From Cristatella mucedo (taxonomy: Eukaryota > Bryozoa > Phylactolaemata > Cristatellidae): a DNA stretch of 64,000 bases. Below, one piece after another: positions 35,040 to 45,620 of this stretch; the stretch's first letter is position 1, and each line of letters starts with the position of its first letter. The stretch spans positions 3,153,501 through 3,217,500 of the forward strand of contig WPIO01000028.1 of NCBI GenBank assembly GCA_009760855.2, written 5' to 3'. The notes beneath the pieces are model-generated. The model saw only the letters and a list, made by a program, of their open reading frames with translations. It searched no databases and had not been told where the DNA came from. Made by a program: the position numbers and the translations under genes.

Positions 35040-35510
35040 GCATAGTCAATCCATTCATTGGTGACTTCTCATCTTCTGCGACTTTTTCCATGCTGGTATT
35101 CCCGTCTCCCCAGTAAGACGCTCGCACAAGGTACGAAACTGTTCAGTTAGGCTTGGCTATCGTGAAAAGCGCAATTGCCGCACTAAGCCTCTACGCTCCG
35201 CAACGACTCTCCATCAAGCAGCAGCGCACCGGATTCGAGGCCTCTTTTTCACTTTTGGCTCCTTCAGTTTTCTTGGTAAGGCTGATTTGCCTGAACTCAT
35301 CGGCCTTTCCCTCGCGCCACCTGATCGTTTGACCCGCTTTGCATAGCGTCGCCTCTAATCCAATCTAAAGTCTTTCGAAGATGGTGCTCTCTGCTTCTAA
35401 ACACCGAGAGCCCTATTCAGGCAGCTCGAAATTCCTTTCAGGCTGGTATCTGCACTCATGCCTCGGTGTGACGACCGTCAAGCAATTCGCTAGTGCAATT
35501 CGCATTTTTC
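35040..35510 (+). mobile_element. Old LINE-A fragment
   Basis: Recognisable blocks: GTACGAAACTGTTCAGTTAG (VRNSVARL region), TCAAGCAGCAGCGCACCGG (KQRIDF region) and ATTTTTCTTTG-like scraps. It is heavily mutated. Confidence 0.6.
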
Positions 35511-35559
35511 TTTGAGAATTTGCCTTAAGTGAATTTGAATCATTTTCGAAGTAAGTATG

Positions 35560-36062
35560 CATTTTTATTTATATCTGTCTGTAACTCCACGAAGCCATGC
35601 CGACTGACCCAGTGTTATCATTAAAAGCTTTTTCCAGCGAACACAAAGCTTAAACGGCCCGTGATGCGCATACCATGCGTAAGACGCTCGCTCTCACTTC
35701 ACGACCCAGGTCGTGCGTTTGAGTCCTGCCACGGGCAATTCTTCGCTGCCCACTGCAAGGATGGTGATGGCCGTCAAGACTATTCTGCCCATTATATAAA
35801 TAGGACTTTTAAATTAGGTAACCTCTACTTATTAGGATCGCAATAAGTTTTCATCTGACTCAAAAAAGAGAAAGTGAGATGCATAGCTGAGTGAGGCGAA
35901 CCGTCGAGAAAGGGAGCAGAACATAAGTAGTAGCATAGAACGGCTAGAGAGTATGTGTCAGAGCTGAAATTACGAGAGGATCTTTTGCGAAAAATTGCTA
36001 AAACAAAAAGAACCCGCAAAGAGAAAGCTTTTGTCGCCACCAATGAAAGAACAGAAAAATTA
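35560..36062 (-). mobile_element. LINE-B 3' fragment interrupted by a SINE-A
   Basis: 35565-35652 is the antisense 3' hairpin region (GTAACTCCACGAAG). 35825-36062 continues with ACAAAGAGAAAGTG-like antisense LINE-B sequence. The gap is a sense SINE-A. Confidence 0.72.
35655..35824 (+). mobile_element. SINE-A copy (second subfamily) nested in LINE-B
   Basis: Head GGCCCGTGATGCGCATACCA, TTCACGACCCAGGTCGTG, box B CGTTTGAGTCC, and body GCCCACTGCAAGGATGG. The inter-box arm reads CACGACCCAGGTCGTG, shorter than in the other subfamily. Confidence 0.8.
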
Positions 36063-36149
36063 ATATACTGTCTTTAGAGGATAAGAGAACAGTCAATGCT
36101 AAAACTAGTGCAGTTGTTCATGCTTGGTATGGAGGAGCCAATCCTAACA

Positions 36150-36335
36150 CTAGCTGATTCAGCAGTCTCGTGTTTGTGTAGCGACAGAACAGCCTTTTCG
36201 GCTATCACCACCGCTTGTAACGGCAATAAAGGATCGCCCACCTCAGGATTTGAGCCCACGACCTCGGTATCGAGGTCGTGAAAAGCAACCACCTTACCTA
36301 GTGTGCCATCACGGCACACAGATCCACGGTGGGCC
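36150..36335 (-). mobile_element. SINE-A copy
   Basis: Antisense, from GCCGTGATGGCACACTAGG to the CAGCTAGTG end. The palindrome between the boxes is at 36257-36280 (10-bp arms). Confidence 0.85.
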
Positions 36336-37732
36336 TTACCCACGGAGGTAGGAATTTTGCTATTTTGCTCTATTTGCATCAAATAGCGTAGTGCCTTCAT
36401 CTAAGACAAAATCATCGATGAATCGCCAGGTTGAAAAAACCAACCTGAAGGCCATATGCGAATCCTATTTAACTGATTAAGCATGCAGTAACTGTGCATG
36501 CTGCCATCGCCGAGCAGTTGACGTGCCTACTTTCCGGCCAATGTGAAATACCTGCGTAGACATTTAGTTTTTCCAGGGTCCACTTGCATCATTGCTATTA
36601 TTGCATAAAATGCCAACAGTCGCAATCAAGGAAATGCACAACGCTCTAGCTATGCGCTAGTGAGGCGAGAGACTGCAGCCGTACTTTGACAGTAAAGTGT
36701 TTCGCCGAGCTCATATCCTACCTCAAGTGTGACGGGAAAATTATTGCAGACTTCATAAAGTGTAGCAGCAGAGAGTTCTGATATAATCTGGTAAGAATCA
36801 GTTATAACCTGCTAGGAATGCTTTCGGCCTACTAGATTACGCTCGCATTCACTTTAATCTCAGGGATTGAGCTGGATCTCTCGCTTCATCCACAACGCCT
36901 ACTAATCCTGAGATTCCTGTACAGAATAACGAATCTTTGTTGATTTTTTAGCCGCTGCAAATTTCTACTTACCTTGGCATGGTTGATTTATTTCTGTTCA
37001 TTTGAATTTGTGCTAAGGATAGTTAATAAATATAAAAAACAGTTTTTTATATTCAAATTAAAAACTTGAAATGACCTCGCCTTGCTGGAGCGTCAAGAGA
37101 GGAATGAGGCCTGAACAACGAGATGCATTTGAAAGATTTATACTGAATCTCCTCTTTAGGAAACACATGTCTTTTTCACAGGCTCATTTTTATTATAAAA
37201 GAGGCTTACCAAATTACGCGGTGGTAGTATTTTAAGCTATTCACTTTTAATTTAGAGGCTGCTTTTGTGCAAAAAGCTAAGCAAATTTATTGTTTTCTCC
37301 GTAGTAAAACACGAACACCTATAAGAAAACTTGGAATCATCATGCCCTGGATAAAGAAGTCTGACTTGACTATTGCATGGGGGAGGCAGCAGTGCAAACA
37401 GCTCAGACAAAATGCCGCCGAGCATTTACAGCATCGTAACGCATTGACAAGGGAGTGACCTCAAAGAAGAGTTTTCTGTAATGGTGCTGCGAGCAAATAA
37501 GTTATTCTGTAATGGAGTTACTGGTCTTAGATCAAAGACCTGAAAAAGATTCAGCCAGCGGCCAAATTATAGAGCAGTCAGTGCGAAATCCAGACAAGGT
37601 TCATCGCTTCAAATTCAAGCTTTACCATGCTTTAGCATATTCTGCATTAATCTGCGAAAGTATCATTAAGCTAAGTTTCTAGTTTGCTGTGCAACATTCA
37701 CTAGCAGAACTGACGTAGCGACATTGTGGGAC
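36336..37732. other. Unassigned AT-rich DNA
   Basis: No gene or repeat family is recognised. A weak LINE-A tail-like stretch is near 36480-36610 (ACTGTGCATGCTGCCATC, ACATTTAGTTTTTCCAGGG). Confidence 0.4.
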
Positions 37733-38470
37733 GATACAACCGAGCTGCTGCTCATAGGACACCTTAAGCGTGTGGCTGGATTAGAAGGCTTTGGTCTTCT
37801 AATAAATAGGTGATGCTGTTGTGCGACCATCACCACGTGCTCGAAATGTTGGTGCAGTTTTAGACAACTGCCTAAATTTTAAAAGCTTCATTCAGAAGAC
37901 TGCTTCTACAGCAAGCCATCACGCCCGATCCCTATTTAAGATTAGGATCTGTATTCCGCGATGGCTTGCAAGAACAATTTCACTAATTCCTTAGTTCTGT
38001 CTTGGCTTGATAATTGTAATTTCTTTTTGGCTGGGCTACCAAAAAAAGCAACTAGGCCACTGCAGCTGGCTGTTAATGTGGCTGCAAGGCTAGTTTTCAA
38101 GTCCCAGAGGGTTGACCACGTGTCTTCTTTGCTAAAAGAGCTAGGATGGCTGCCGGTTGATCAACGGATACAGAGCAAAGCTCTTACGCTGACCCACAAG
38201 GTCCACCACGGCTTGGCTCCTTCATATCTTGCTGAAAATGCTGCACCAGTTTCAGCCTCCTCGTGCCCTCAGGTCCTGTATGGATAATAAATTAGCTGCT
38301 TCATTCCTACACTTAAAGACCGTAGGCGACAGATTCTTTGCCACAATTGTTATGCAACGACAACTATTATCCTGCTGCCGACTAAAGCACATTCTTTCCA
38401 GCGGTCCTGAGCTGCTATTTCCATGCTACTTAATACCTCAACTGCTCTCCTGAGGCTGAATTACTTAAGC
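37733..38470 (+). mobile_element. LINE-B RT C-terminal fragment
   Basis: Starts at DDTTELLLIGHLKRVAGL and runs through LSWLDNCNFFLAGLPKKATR, ARLVFKSQRVDHV and LGWLPVDQRIQSKAL to the KLAASFLHLKTVGD block. It has stops, ends without the 3' hairpin, and is both 5'- and 3'-truncated. Confidence 0.87.
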
Positions 38471-38699
38471 ATTTTTCTACGTTGAGATAGATTAAGATAT
38501 TAGTTTGTTGCATATACTTGAACTGTGCTTTTAATTATCAATTTAATTTAAATCTAAGATTTTGGCTGGAACTTTACATATCACTAAGGTATAATGACGA
38601 CTTTGATCGCCTGAACTGAAGGCTATCGGCGTTGCTAACAACAGCTGTGGCTGGAATACCACTGCTTAGGAAAAACTTGCAGTATTAAACTAGTTCCGC

Positions 38700-38845
38700 C
38701 TTCAAGATTTCGAAAGAGTGCTCTTCGTGACCCAGGTCCATGGGTTCGAGTTCTGCAGGGGCAATAATTTATTAACCACTGCAAGCGGTGGTGATATCCA
38801 TTGAGGCTCTTCTGCAGCTATACAAAAGAGGCTCTTAAAGGTTTG
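38700..38845 (+). mobile_element. SINE-A copy, 5'-truncated
   Basis: GTGACCCAGGTCCATGGGTT, box B GGTTCGAGTTC, body CACTGCAAGCGGTGGTGATA and end TACAAAAGAGGCTCTTAAAG. It belongs to the second subfamily. Confidence 0.78.
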
Positions 38846-39035
38846 GTGAGCCGTGATGGCACTCTAGATAAGTTGGTTGCTTTTCATGGCCTCGGTCCCG
38901 AGGTCGTGGGTTCGAATCCTGAAGTGGGCGATCCTTTATCGCCGCTGCATACGATGGTGATAGCCGTAAAGGCTCTTCTTTCGCTACACAAAATAGGCTG
39001 TTAAATCAGCTAGTATTTATTTATTTAAATCAGCT
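38846..39035 (+). mobile_element. SINE-A copy, full length
   Basis: The best sense copy: head GAGCCGTGATGGCACTCTAG, box B GGTTCGAATCC at 38909-38919, body CGATCCTTTATCGCCGCTGC, end GTTAAATCAGCTAGTATTTA with a TTTA-type tail. It sits directly after another SINE-A in the same orientation. Confidence 0.88.
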
Positions 39036-39051
39036 AACCTTCTGACCCCGG

Positions 39052-39605
39052 GTCTTAGCCCAGGAGGTAAGGGGCTCGCTCTTCACGGCGATCGGTCTGG
39101 CAGACGAGGCACATGCATGGTTTAAATCGTACTTGTCTGATCGTGTTCAATCCGTGTCGTGTGTGGATCGGTGCTGTACCAGTTTCAGCTTCATCGTGCC
39201 CTCAGGTCCTGTTCGGACAATAAGTTAGCTGCTCAATTCCTACACTTTAAGACCGCAGGTGACAGAAGCTTCAGCTCTGCAGGCTGTAGACTGAGGAACT
39301 CGGTTCCACAATTCGTACGCTGTGATAACTACTCTCCTGCCAACTATGGCACATCTTTTTCAGCGGTTCTGAGATGCTACTTCTATGCTACTCACTACCT
39401 CAACTGCTCTCCTGACTCTGCTATGCTTCCACCTTTCTCTTTGTTGCGTGAGACGAAGTCTGTTGGCTACCGAATGCGTACCGAAAGCCGCTCAGGCTGT
39501 GCGTGCGCTATACAAAACTCTCCTCCGCAACACCCACTTAATGTTTGTGGTCTTGTGGAGTTACACATGGAGCTACATACATACATGCATACATGCCTAC
39601 CAAAG
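39052..39605 (+). mobile_element. LINE-B copy with internal deletion, preceded by a SINE-A head scrap
   Basis: 39052-39097 is a SINE-A head (TTAGCCCAGGAGGTAAGG). 39098-39167 encodes the IGLADEA-HAWFKSYLSDRVQSVSC block. The sequence then jumps to CCAGTTTCAGCTTCATCGTG, a deletion of about 700 bp relative to 55807-57050. It ends with the 3' hairpin region and an ACATACATAC tail. Confidence 0.83.
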
Positions 39606-39722
39606 TCGTGGATTCCAGTCATGCAGTTGGCGAACCTTTATTGTCCACTGCTAGAGGTGGTAAAAGCCGCGAAGGCTTCTTTGCCGCTATATAAATGAGA
39701 TTTTGAGTCAGCTTACCTTTTT
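39596..39722 (+). mobile_element. SINE-A copy, 5'-truncated
   Basis: CAAAGTCGTGGATTCCAGTC, ATTGTCCACTGCTAGAGGTGG, and GCTATATAAATGAGATTTTG. Diverged. Confidence 0.6.
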
Positions 39723-40379
39723 TTAGCTATGAGACACTGGCATTTTGCTGTGAGCTTTAATAACTTGTGATAGATCCAAGTGTTTGGTGAGCGAAATTTG
39801 ACTAGTGAGCGCCATCTACTGGCTTAGCCAGAGTTCAGAGACGCTGAGGATGCATGAAGTTTTCGGCAGCGGACGCCGCATTACCATTTTGCACCTTTCC
39901 TGTAACTGATTGGTGGAGCTCATTAAAGAAAAGATCAGTTCATGTGATCCATCACCTTGAACCTTACACCTTCACCTTACGTCATCCTCCACCCTCGTGC
40001 AGGCGCGGAAAACAAATTGAGAGCACAGCCAGTTTCTCTCATTCGTTCGTTACGGACTGATAGCAACGGCAATAGCCCAGAAGTAGGTCTGTTCAGCCCA
40101 AGATCGTACACTGCATATGGTCGACGCCGATGAGTCAAACAGTGCTGCCATTGACCCCGAGTGAAGACGCATTTGAGAGTCGCGTGTCCTCAAACCCGTC
40201 CTCGCGAGTTTAGTCACTCAATTTCTGTAGGTGGTTGTTACAGATATCGCTTCGCGCATCCCCTGCAGCTTTTTTTCTACTTTGTCTTTACAAAATCAGC
40301 CAAAGTTAATTGTTCGATTGGTTTGTCCGCTGTGAGTTGGTTGCACTTGGAAGACGACCGCCTACATAAATAATGGCCG
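39723..40379. other. Unassigned DNA
   Basis: No gene or repeat family is recognised. Confidence 0.4.
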
Positions 40380-40381
40380 AT

Positions 40382-40868
40382 ACTAGATGTATCTGTATCT
40401 CCGTATGTAACTTCACAAAGTCATAAAGACCATGCGGGTGTTACGCAGGAGAGTTTTGTATAGCGCACTCACAGCCTAAGCTGCTTTCGGTACGCAATCG
40501 GTAGCCAACAGACTTCGTCTCCCGCAACAAAGAGAAAGTGGGAAGCATAGCAGAGTCAGGAGAGCAGTTGAGGTAGTGAGTAGCATAGAAGTAGCATCTC
40601 CAAACCACTGAAAAATATGTGCCATAGTCGGCAGTAGGAGAGTAGTTGTCGTTGCGTAAGAATTGTGGAAGCGAGTTCCACAGTCTAGGGCCTGCAGAGC
40701 GAAAGCTTCTGTCGCCAACGGTCTTTAAGCGGAGGAATGGGACAGCTAATTTATTGTCCACACAGGACCTGAGGGCGTGAAGAGAGGCTGAAACTGATGC
40801 AGCAGTTCAGCTAGGTACGAAGGAGCCGAGCCGTGGCGGGCCTTGTGGGTCAGCGTAGATGCAGAATA
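40382..40868 (-). mobile_element. LINE-B 3' fragment
   Basis: Starts at the GTATCTGTATCTCCG tail boundary, then the 3' hairpin, 3' UTR and minus-strand DNKLAVPFLRLKTVGDRSF and GPRLWNSLPQFLRND. Only lightly decayed. It is 5'-truncated near 40868. Confidence 0.88.
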
Positions 40869-41244
40869 GTTTTACATGTAACGAGAACGCAAAACTCAAA
40901 AATGCTACCAGCCTAATGTTCAGATGATTAAATGGCGGGGCGCAATAGTTGAACAGGGACATCAAGTTTTACTTTATAATTAGATAGACAGCCTTACGAA
41001 ATATAGGAAGTGACCCAGTATTCCCCATAACCTTTGCCATTGTAACCAGTACAAGAATTAGCTTACAATCTACCGATTTTCAGCCAGAAAACTGATAAAT
41101 TCGAGTTTTATTGGTCACATTGTCATGTAAAACATGGCAAATAAATAAAATTAACGTGTGCTCCTCTGAATTCAACTGATAAAGACCACTCAAAAGGGTT
41201 CAGAAATAAGCAGATTTTTAAAATTATTTTCCCGCTGTACTGCA

Positions 41245-41610
41245 GATTGCTTACTCAAACGAACGCCCAAACATAGTTTCCATCATGTTTCTATTATGCT
41301 GTCCTTGATGAGGATATTGGAAGACCATTGAATCCTGGTGAAAACGCACACCTCGATCCTGCGGATAAGCTCTCATGTTGTCTTTTTGAATTTTTTCAAG
41401 ATGAGCATTAAGTGCATGGACTTTAAGAGACATCCTACATCCAAATTCGGCATATTTTTGTACGAGGGTCTGAACAAGCTGCCCATCGTTTTCAGTCTGG
41501 CGATTGCTCGGAAAGCCGTGAACCGCAACGTGACGAAACTGTTCCGAGCCGCCATCTCCGCTCTGTTCTGATTCTTGGCGAATTCGTCAAACTCAGCGGC
41601 ATTTACCTGT
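41245..41610 (-). pseudogene. Remnant of an invertebrate transposon-type protein
   Basis: Two minus-strand frames join into one protein-like stretch: AARNSFVTLRFTAF and LFRPSYKNMPNL, then after a one-step frameshift MSLKVHALNAHLEKIQKDNM and GVRFHQDSMVFQYPHQGQHN, ending NMMETMFGRSFE. The pattern MSLKxHxLxxHLxxF...ERFHQDI...YQGxxNxxMMxxY is one I know from many repeated invertebrate proteins, probably transposon-derived. I cannot name the superfamily with certainty. The reverse strand also has an open frame here (41338-41571), which I take as a shadow. Confidence 0.6.
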
Positions 41611-42540
41611 GGCCCTCCCCCCCCCGATACTAACTGCTTTGAGCTTTGTCTGCGACAGCCGTTGAAAGACATGCTGGCGGTACTTGAAAAGCTGCTGACT
41701 CATTGCCAAGAGCCGTGACAGATTGCTTGATGAGACTTAATGTGCAGTTGTGCCATCAGCTACTACCGATGATCTACCAGCGGCCCTAGCGGCACTAGCG
41801 GCCGGATCTGGCGTTCTTCACTACAGAGAATGCACTCCCACATGGGCTGCCCCTTTGTTGATAGTATCAAATAGTCTAATGTTTCCCGGCTGTCCCAAAG
41901 GCGCGAAAAGGACACTCCGTGAAACCATGCTGGACGCCAATCGGGAATAGAACTAATTTCAAATCTCCAATGAACACCTAGCCATATTAGCCATACTTCA
42001 AGGCAATGTCTTGACACTGGTGCAGTCGTCTTTGAGGTGCACAGAGTAAGCCATTAGGAGATACAGATACTTGTTCCCGTTACAAACCAGCGAGGCTTTG
42101 AGGCTTCTGGTTGAGCTGTCTTAGAATAGGCCGCATTCAGCCCGGCACAAGAGACTCCTACAGCCTCAAATAAACTGACCTACTTGTTGTAGAAGCACAG
42201 CCTATCTTGCCAAATGAAGAAGTCGGAAAAAGGTTGGTGAAACTATCTCTGATTTTTTATTTTCCCACTTTCATAAAGGAAAAGTTTCTCAGCTCAGCAT
42301 TTGGAATTTGTGAGAGCAAAGTTTCAGATGTCTGTCAATCAGATCAATGGGCTTTTCTGGTAGGGGAAGTATTGATTTCTTTCCTCAGCCGCAAAAATGT
42401 AAAATTGGAAGCTGAGTCTCAGTCTTCTTCACTGGTCTGCCTTGCTGCTGCTGCTCTCCTGAACCCACGGCTGAGCCTTCTCCGGAGGTTGAGAACAGGG
42501 AGACCAGGGCATCGAGGTAATGCGGCGACGGATGAAGAAA
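41611..42540. other. Unassigned DNA
   Basis: No gene or repeat family is recognised. Confidence 0.4.
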
Positions 42541-42544
42541 TGTG

Positions 42545-42615
42545 TGAATGCAAGCGCCTAGAAAGAGATTGAGTTCTCCGAAGGCGCTCTATCAAGTGTG
42601 TTATTATTATTAACA
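42545..42615 (+). mobile_element. Solo LINE-A tail
   Basis: CAAGCGCCTAGAAAGAGATT, GAGTTCTCCGAAGGCGC, TATCAAGTGTGTTATTATTA. The shortest clear sense tail in the window. Confidence 0.8.
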
Positions 42616-44784
42616 CATGATCAGAGGGGTGATTTGTCATTTCGACGCTGAGAAGTGTCCACCGCGTGGAAGTAGCAGTAGCTTGAGTGGTCAGTTGGTT
42701 CGCGAAAGTTCTTGGGAGTTTGGCCAGCTTCATGGCTCTCGTCTCTTCCCTGTACTGACCTGTAAGCTGTACCAGAGTTGTTTTGATGAAAAAAGGATAT
42801 TGCATACATAACCTAATATTGTGATACAAACTGCTACTTGCGAGCACCAATTGTTCACTTTACCGTCAAAAGTTCTCCTGCAGTGTTCGCACGTGAAATG
42901 AGGTGCTCAGGGCTCGTCTTGATCTTAAGAAAGCCGAAAGCCGAAGTAAGTATGCTTTGCATATACACTCGCATATATTAGCAGACGCTTTCACTAGTTC
43001 AGTATTCCGCTCTTGTCTTGATACATTATCCATATATTATTATTATTTATTATTATTCGTATTATTCATATACGCAGCGAAATGCATCCGCCGCTGAGTG
43101 CATGTGCTACCACTCGATGGAACGTTAATGAAATGCGGCTTTTAACTATTCACTTTTTCAGCAACAAAGTAAATTATGATGTTCGTTTGTCTGCGTCGGT
43201 GGTACTGTAAAGCTTCCATGGACAATAGTTTATGAAGTTATGTCCATCTAAACCTCAATGCTAACGACTCAAAGCGCGCCACTCGATCGAACCTGACATC
43301 CACACCTTGCCTAGCAGCTAAAATGGAGAATCTGAAAACTACCATTGTTCTGAGAACTGAAGCAAAGCTTTTGAATAAAATCCGCCATTCTATTGACTTT
43401 AGGTTTGAGGAATTCAAAAAATATACATTGTACCCAAGGAATATTTTTTATCTCGGGCACCAAGAATTGAGGACTCATAATTCAGTTATGGTCCACTTGC
43501 ATAGTTGAGGTTACCACATAAGAGCGAACTTCTAAATGGCTATATCGATGCCGGAAGCAGGCGTAACGGAAGAGACGAGGGGCGTGGCTTAGGTGGGACT
43601 TCTTTATTCTAGCAAATTGCCACGAAGCTATTTCAATGCTGTGCCCATTACTTTTAATAGTCCTTTGAAGCTAGTTTTTAATTTACGTTTCTTCCTCTTC
43701 CGAAAGAAAGCAGCTTTTTGTTCGAATAACTACTTGGTCTCGAGTAGCACTAAGCCAATCGGAATCTTGATCGCAGGGATACATAATTCAGACTTATTTT
43801 CCTGGTAATCTAAACGTGATTTTTCTATTTTAATCACTTCACACAATCCTGTCTGAATTGGCGTCTGCTGCGATGCAGTTTTTTCGCTGCCTATATTAAT
43901 GAGATTTTATTGTTTAAAGTTAAATGCTGGAAAATGTGACATCTGTTGACCGTGTTGAAATGTGCTGATCTTGCGTGTAGTTTTTCTGGCACCTCAAGAT
44001 TTTCTGACCGAGTTCCTGCAAGGATGACCCAGTAGTATCAATCAGGATAATTTCCACATCGGCTTGATGTTGTCGCCTTAAATATTCAGCTTGAAGTCAC
44101 CCAATTCTTATTTCCGTCGCAAATTATCAGAAACTTGATGACATTTTTAATCTCTGATCAGCTCATTTGCTCACTACGACGCCCTTCAATACAGCTGCGA
44201 GAATTACCTCCTACATCAATACTGTTTTCCAGATTTCATGCCTCAAAGTAGCAATGAGAAAAGGAATACAATGCGGAAACAATTTTACGATGTACAAAGA
44301 AAAGAGTGATACATAAAAAAACGCCAAGCCAAATTCAGTATCTTCAGATAACATAACAAAACTAAAACGACATTAAGCGATGCTTGTTTCCTTCTGAGGC
44401 TCCTAACTCTGATTTATTTCAGATAGCGATTGTCGTTTCTCAGAGCTTGATTGCACCCTTATATTCGCTACTGCCTTGGTTTTTTGGCTGCAAAAAGTGA
44501 CGCATTCTATCAGTTGTCTCTCTCAATTTAATAGTAAACATATCCTTACATGGTATTCTCAAAGTAAAATAAAAAGTCTTTTACTTGAGTGCGGATGAAA
44601 CGCAGCTGTGAAAAATGTTCTTCGATTCCTCTCTTCAGGCACGCTGAACTCTCAATTCTTAAGCACCGCTGCCGTCATTTGCATTTGAATGGCTCCAAAA
44701 ATTCTAAAATATAACGAACACAAAACAAAGATAATAGCTACGGGCCAAACCTAGGATTAATCTTAAATAAAATGAATAAATAAA
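42616..44784. other. Unassigned AT-rich DNA
   Basis: No gene is recognised. An (ATT)n-like stretch at 43036-43072 could be an orphan LINE-A tail. Confidence 0.4.
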
Positions 44785-44787
44785 AAA

Positions 44788-44946
44788 TATTAGCTGATTT
44801 AACAGACTTGTGTAGCAGCAGAGGACCCTAATGGCTATTTATTCCACTTACAGTTGACGATTAAGAATCGTCCACTGCAGGACTCGAACCAGCGATCTGG
44901 GTCGTGAAGAGTGAGCACCTTACCTTCTGGGCTATCACGGCCCTGA
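44788..44946 (-). mobile_element. SINE-A copy (second subfamily)
   Basis: Antisense: GGGCCGTGATAGCCCAGAAG head, TTCACGACCCAGATCGCTGG, box B GGTTCGAGTCC, and end GTTAAATCAGCTAATAT. Confidence 0.85.
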
Positions 44947-44989
44947 AGAAACCGAGATGCCTTCAAACCATCAAATCATCAAAACGGGT

Positions 44990-45620
44990 TCGGCCAGAAT
45001 AGCTCTTTAAGCATGGGCTCGGGGTGTCCTATTTACAAATAATCCTTTCACCAGATGACTGCTTCAGCTGCACAGTTCAGTCTGCCTAACTTCAGCTCCA
45101 TAAAGCAATGCGAACTTGCTTAAATAAGGATACCATAGCCAAACAAGTTTGTGCATTTGTGATCTCCCTCTCTTTTCGGCCTGCACGACTCGCCACTTGC
45201 AGGCCTTTCCGACTGTGCAACATGAAACTTACATATTGGATGCAAGGCTCAGCGGCTACGCGTGTCTATCGTAAAAGTAGCTGCCACATTAAGCATCTTC
45301 TGGCAGATCGGAAGTGGCACTCCGTTAAGCAGCCATTCGAATTCAAGGTTCGTGTTCTCACTGTCAGACCCCTTCATATTCTTACTCCGCCCCACTGATC
45401 CGAAATGCTTCCTAATCAGACACTGCATTACGGCGTTCGCTCGTCGAGCTCACGTTTAGCCGTGCCACTTATTGACCTCTAATCAATCCTCTGGGGGTCT
45501 CTAACTTTAGGACGTGTGCAATCAAAGCTTGGAACCCAAAGCCGACTGGCGTTGCGGTATCTCCTTTTTTACTGACATTGAAAACAAAGCAATACCCGCG
45601 ATTGTGAAAGATCGAGAAAG
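44990..45620 (+). mobile_element. Old LINE-A fragment
   Basis: Recognisable blocks: CCTTTCACCAGATGACTGC (SDLSPDDHI region), CAGCTCCATAAAGC, the KQPFEFKV-RVLTVRPL block (compare KQRIDFKVLSLTFRSL) and AGCTTGGAACCCAAAGCCG. It is highly decayed with no clear tail. Confidence 0.65.

Noticed and set aside
41338..41571. Plus-strand frame ending in AVNRNVTKLFRAAISALF
   Set aside because: Looks protein-like, but the opposite strand matches a known transposon-type pattern, so the plus frame is probably a shadow.
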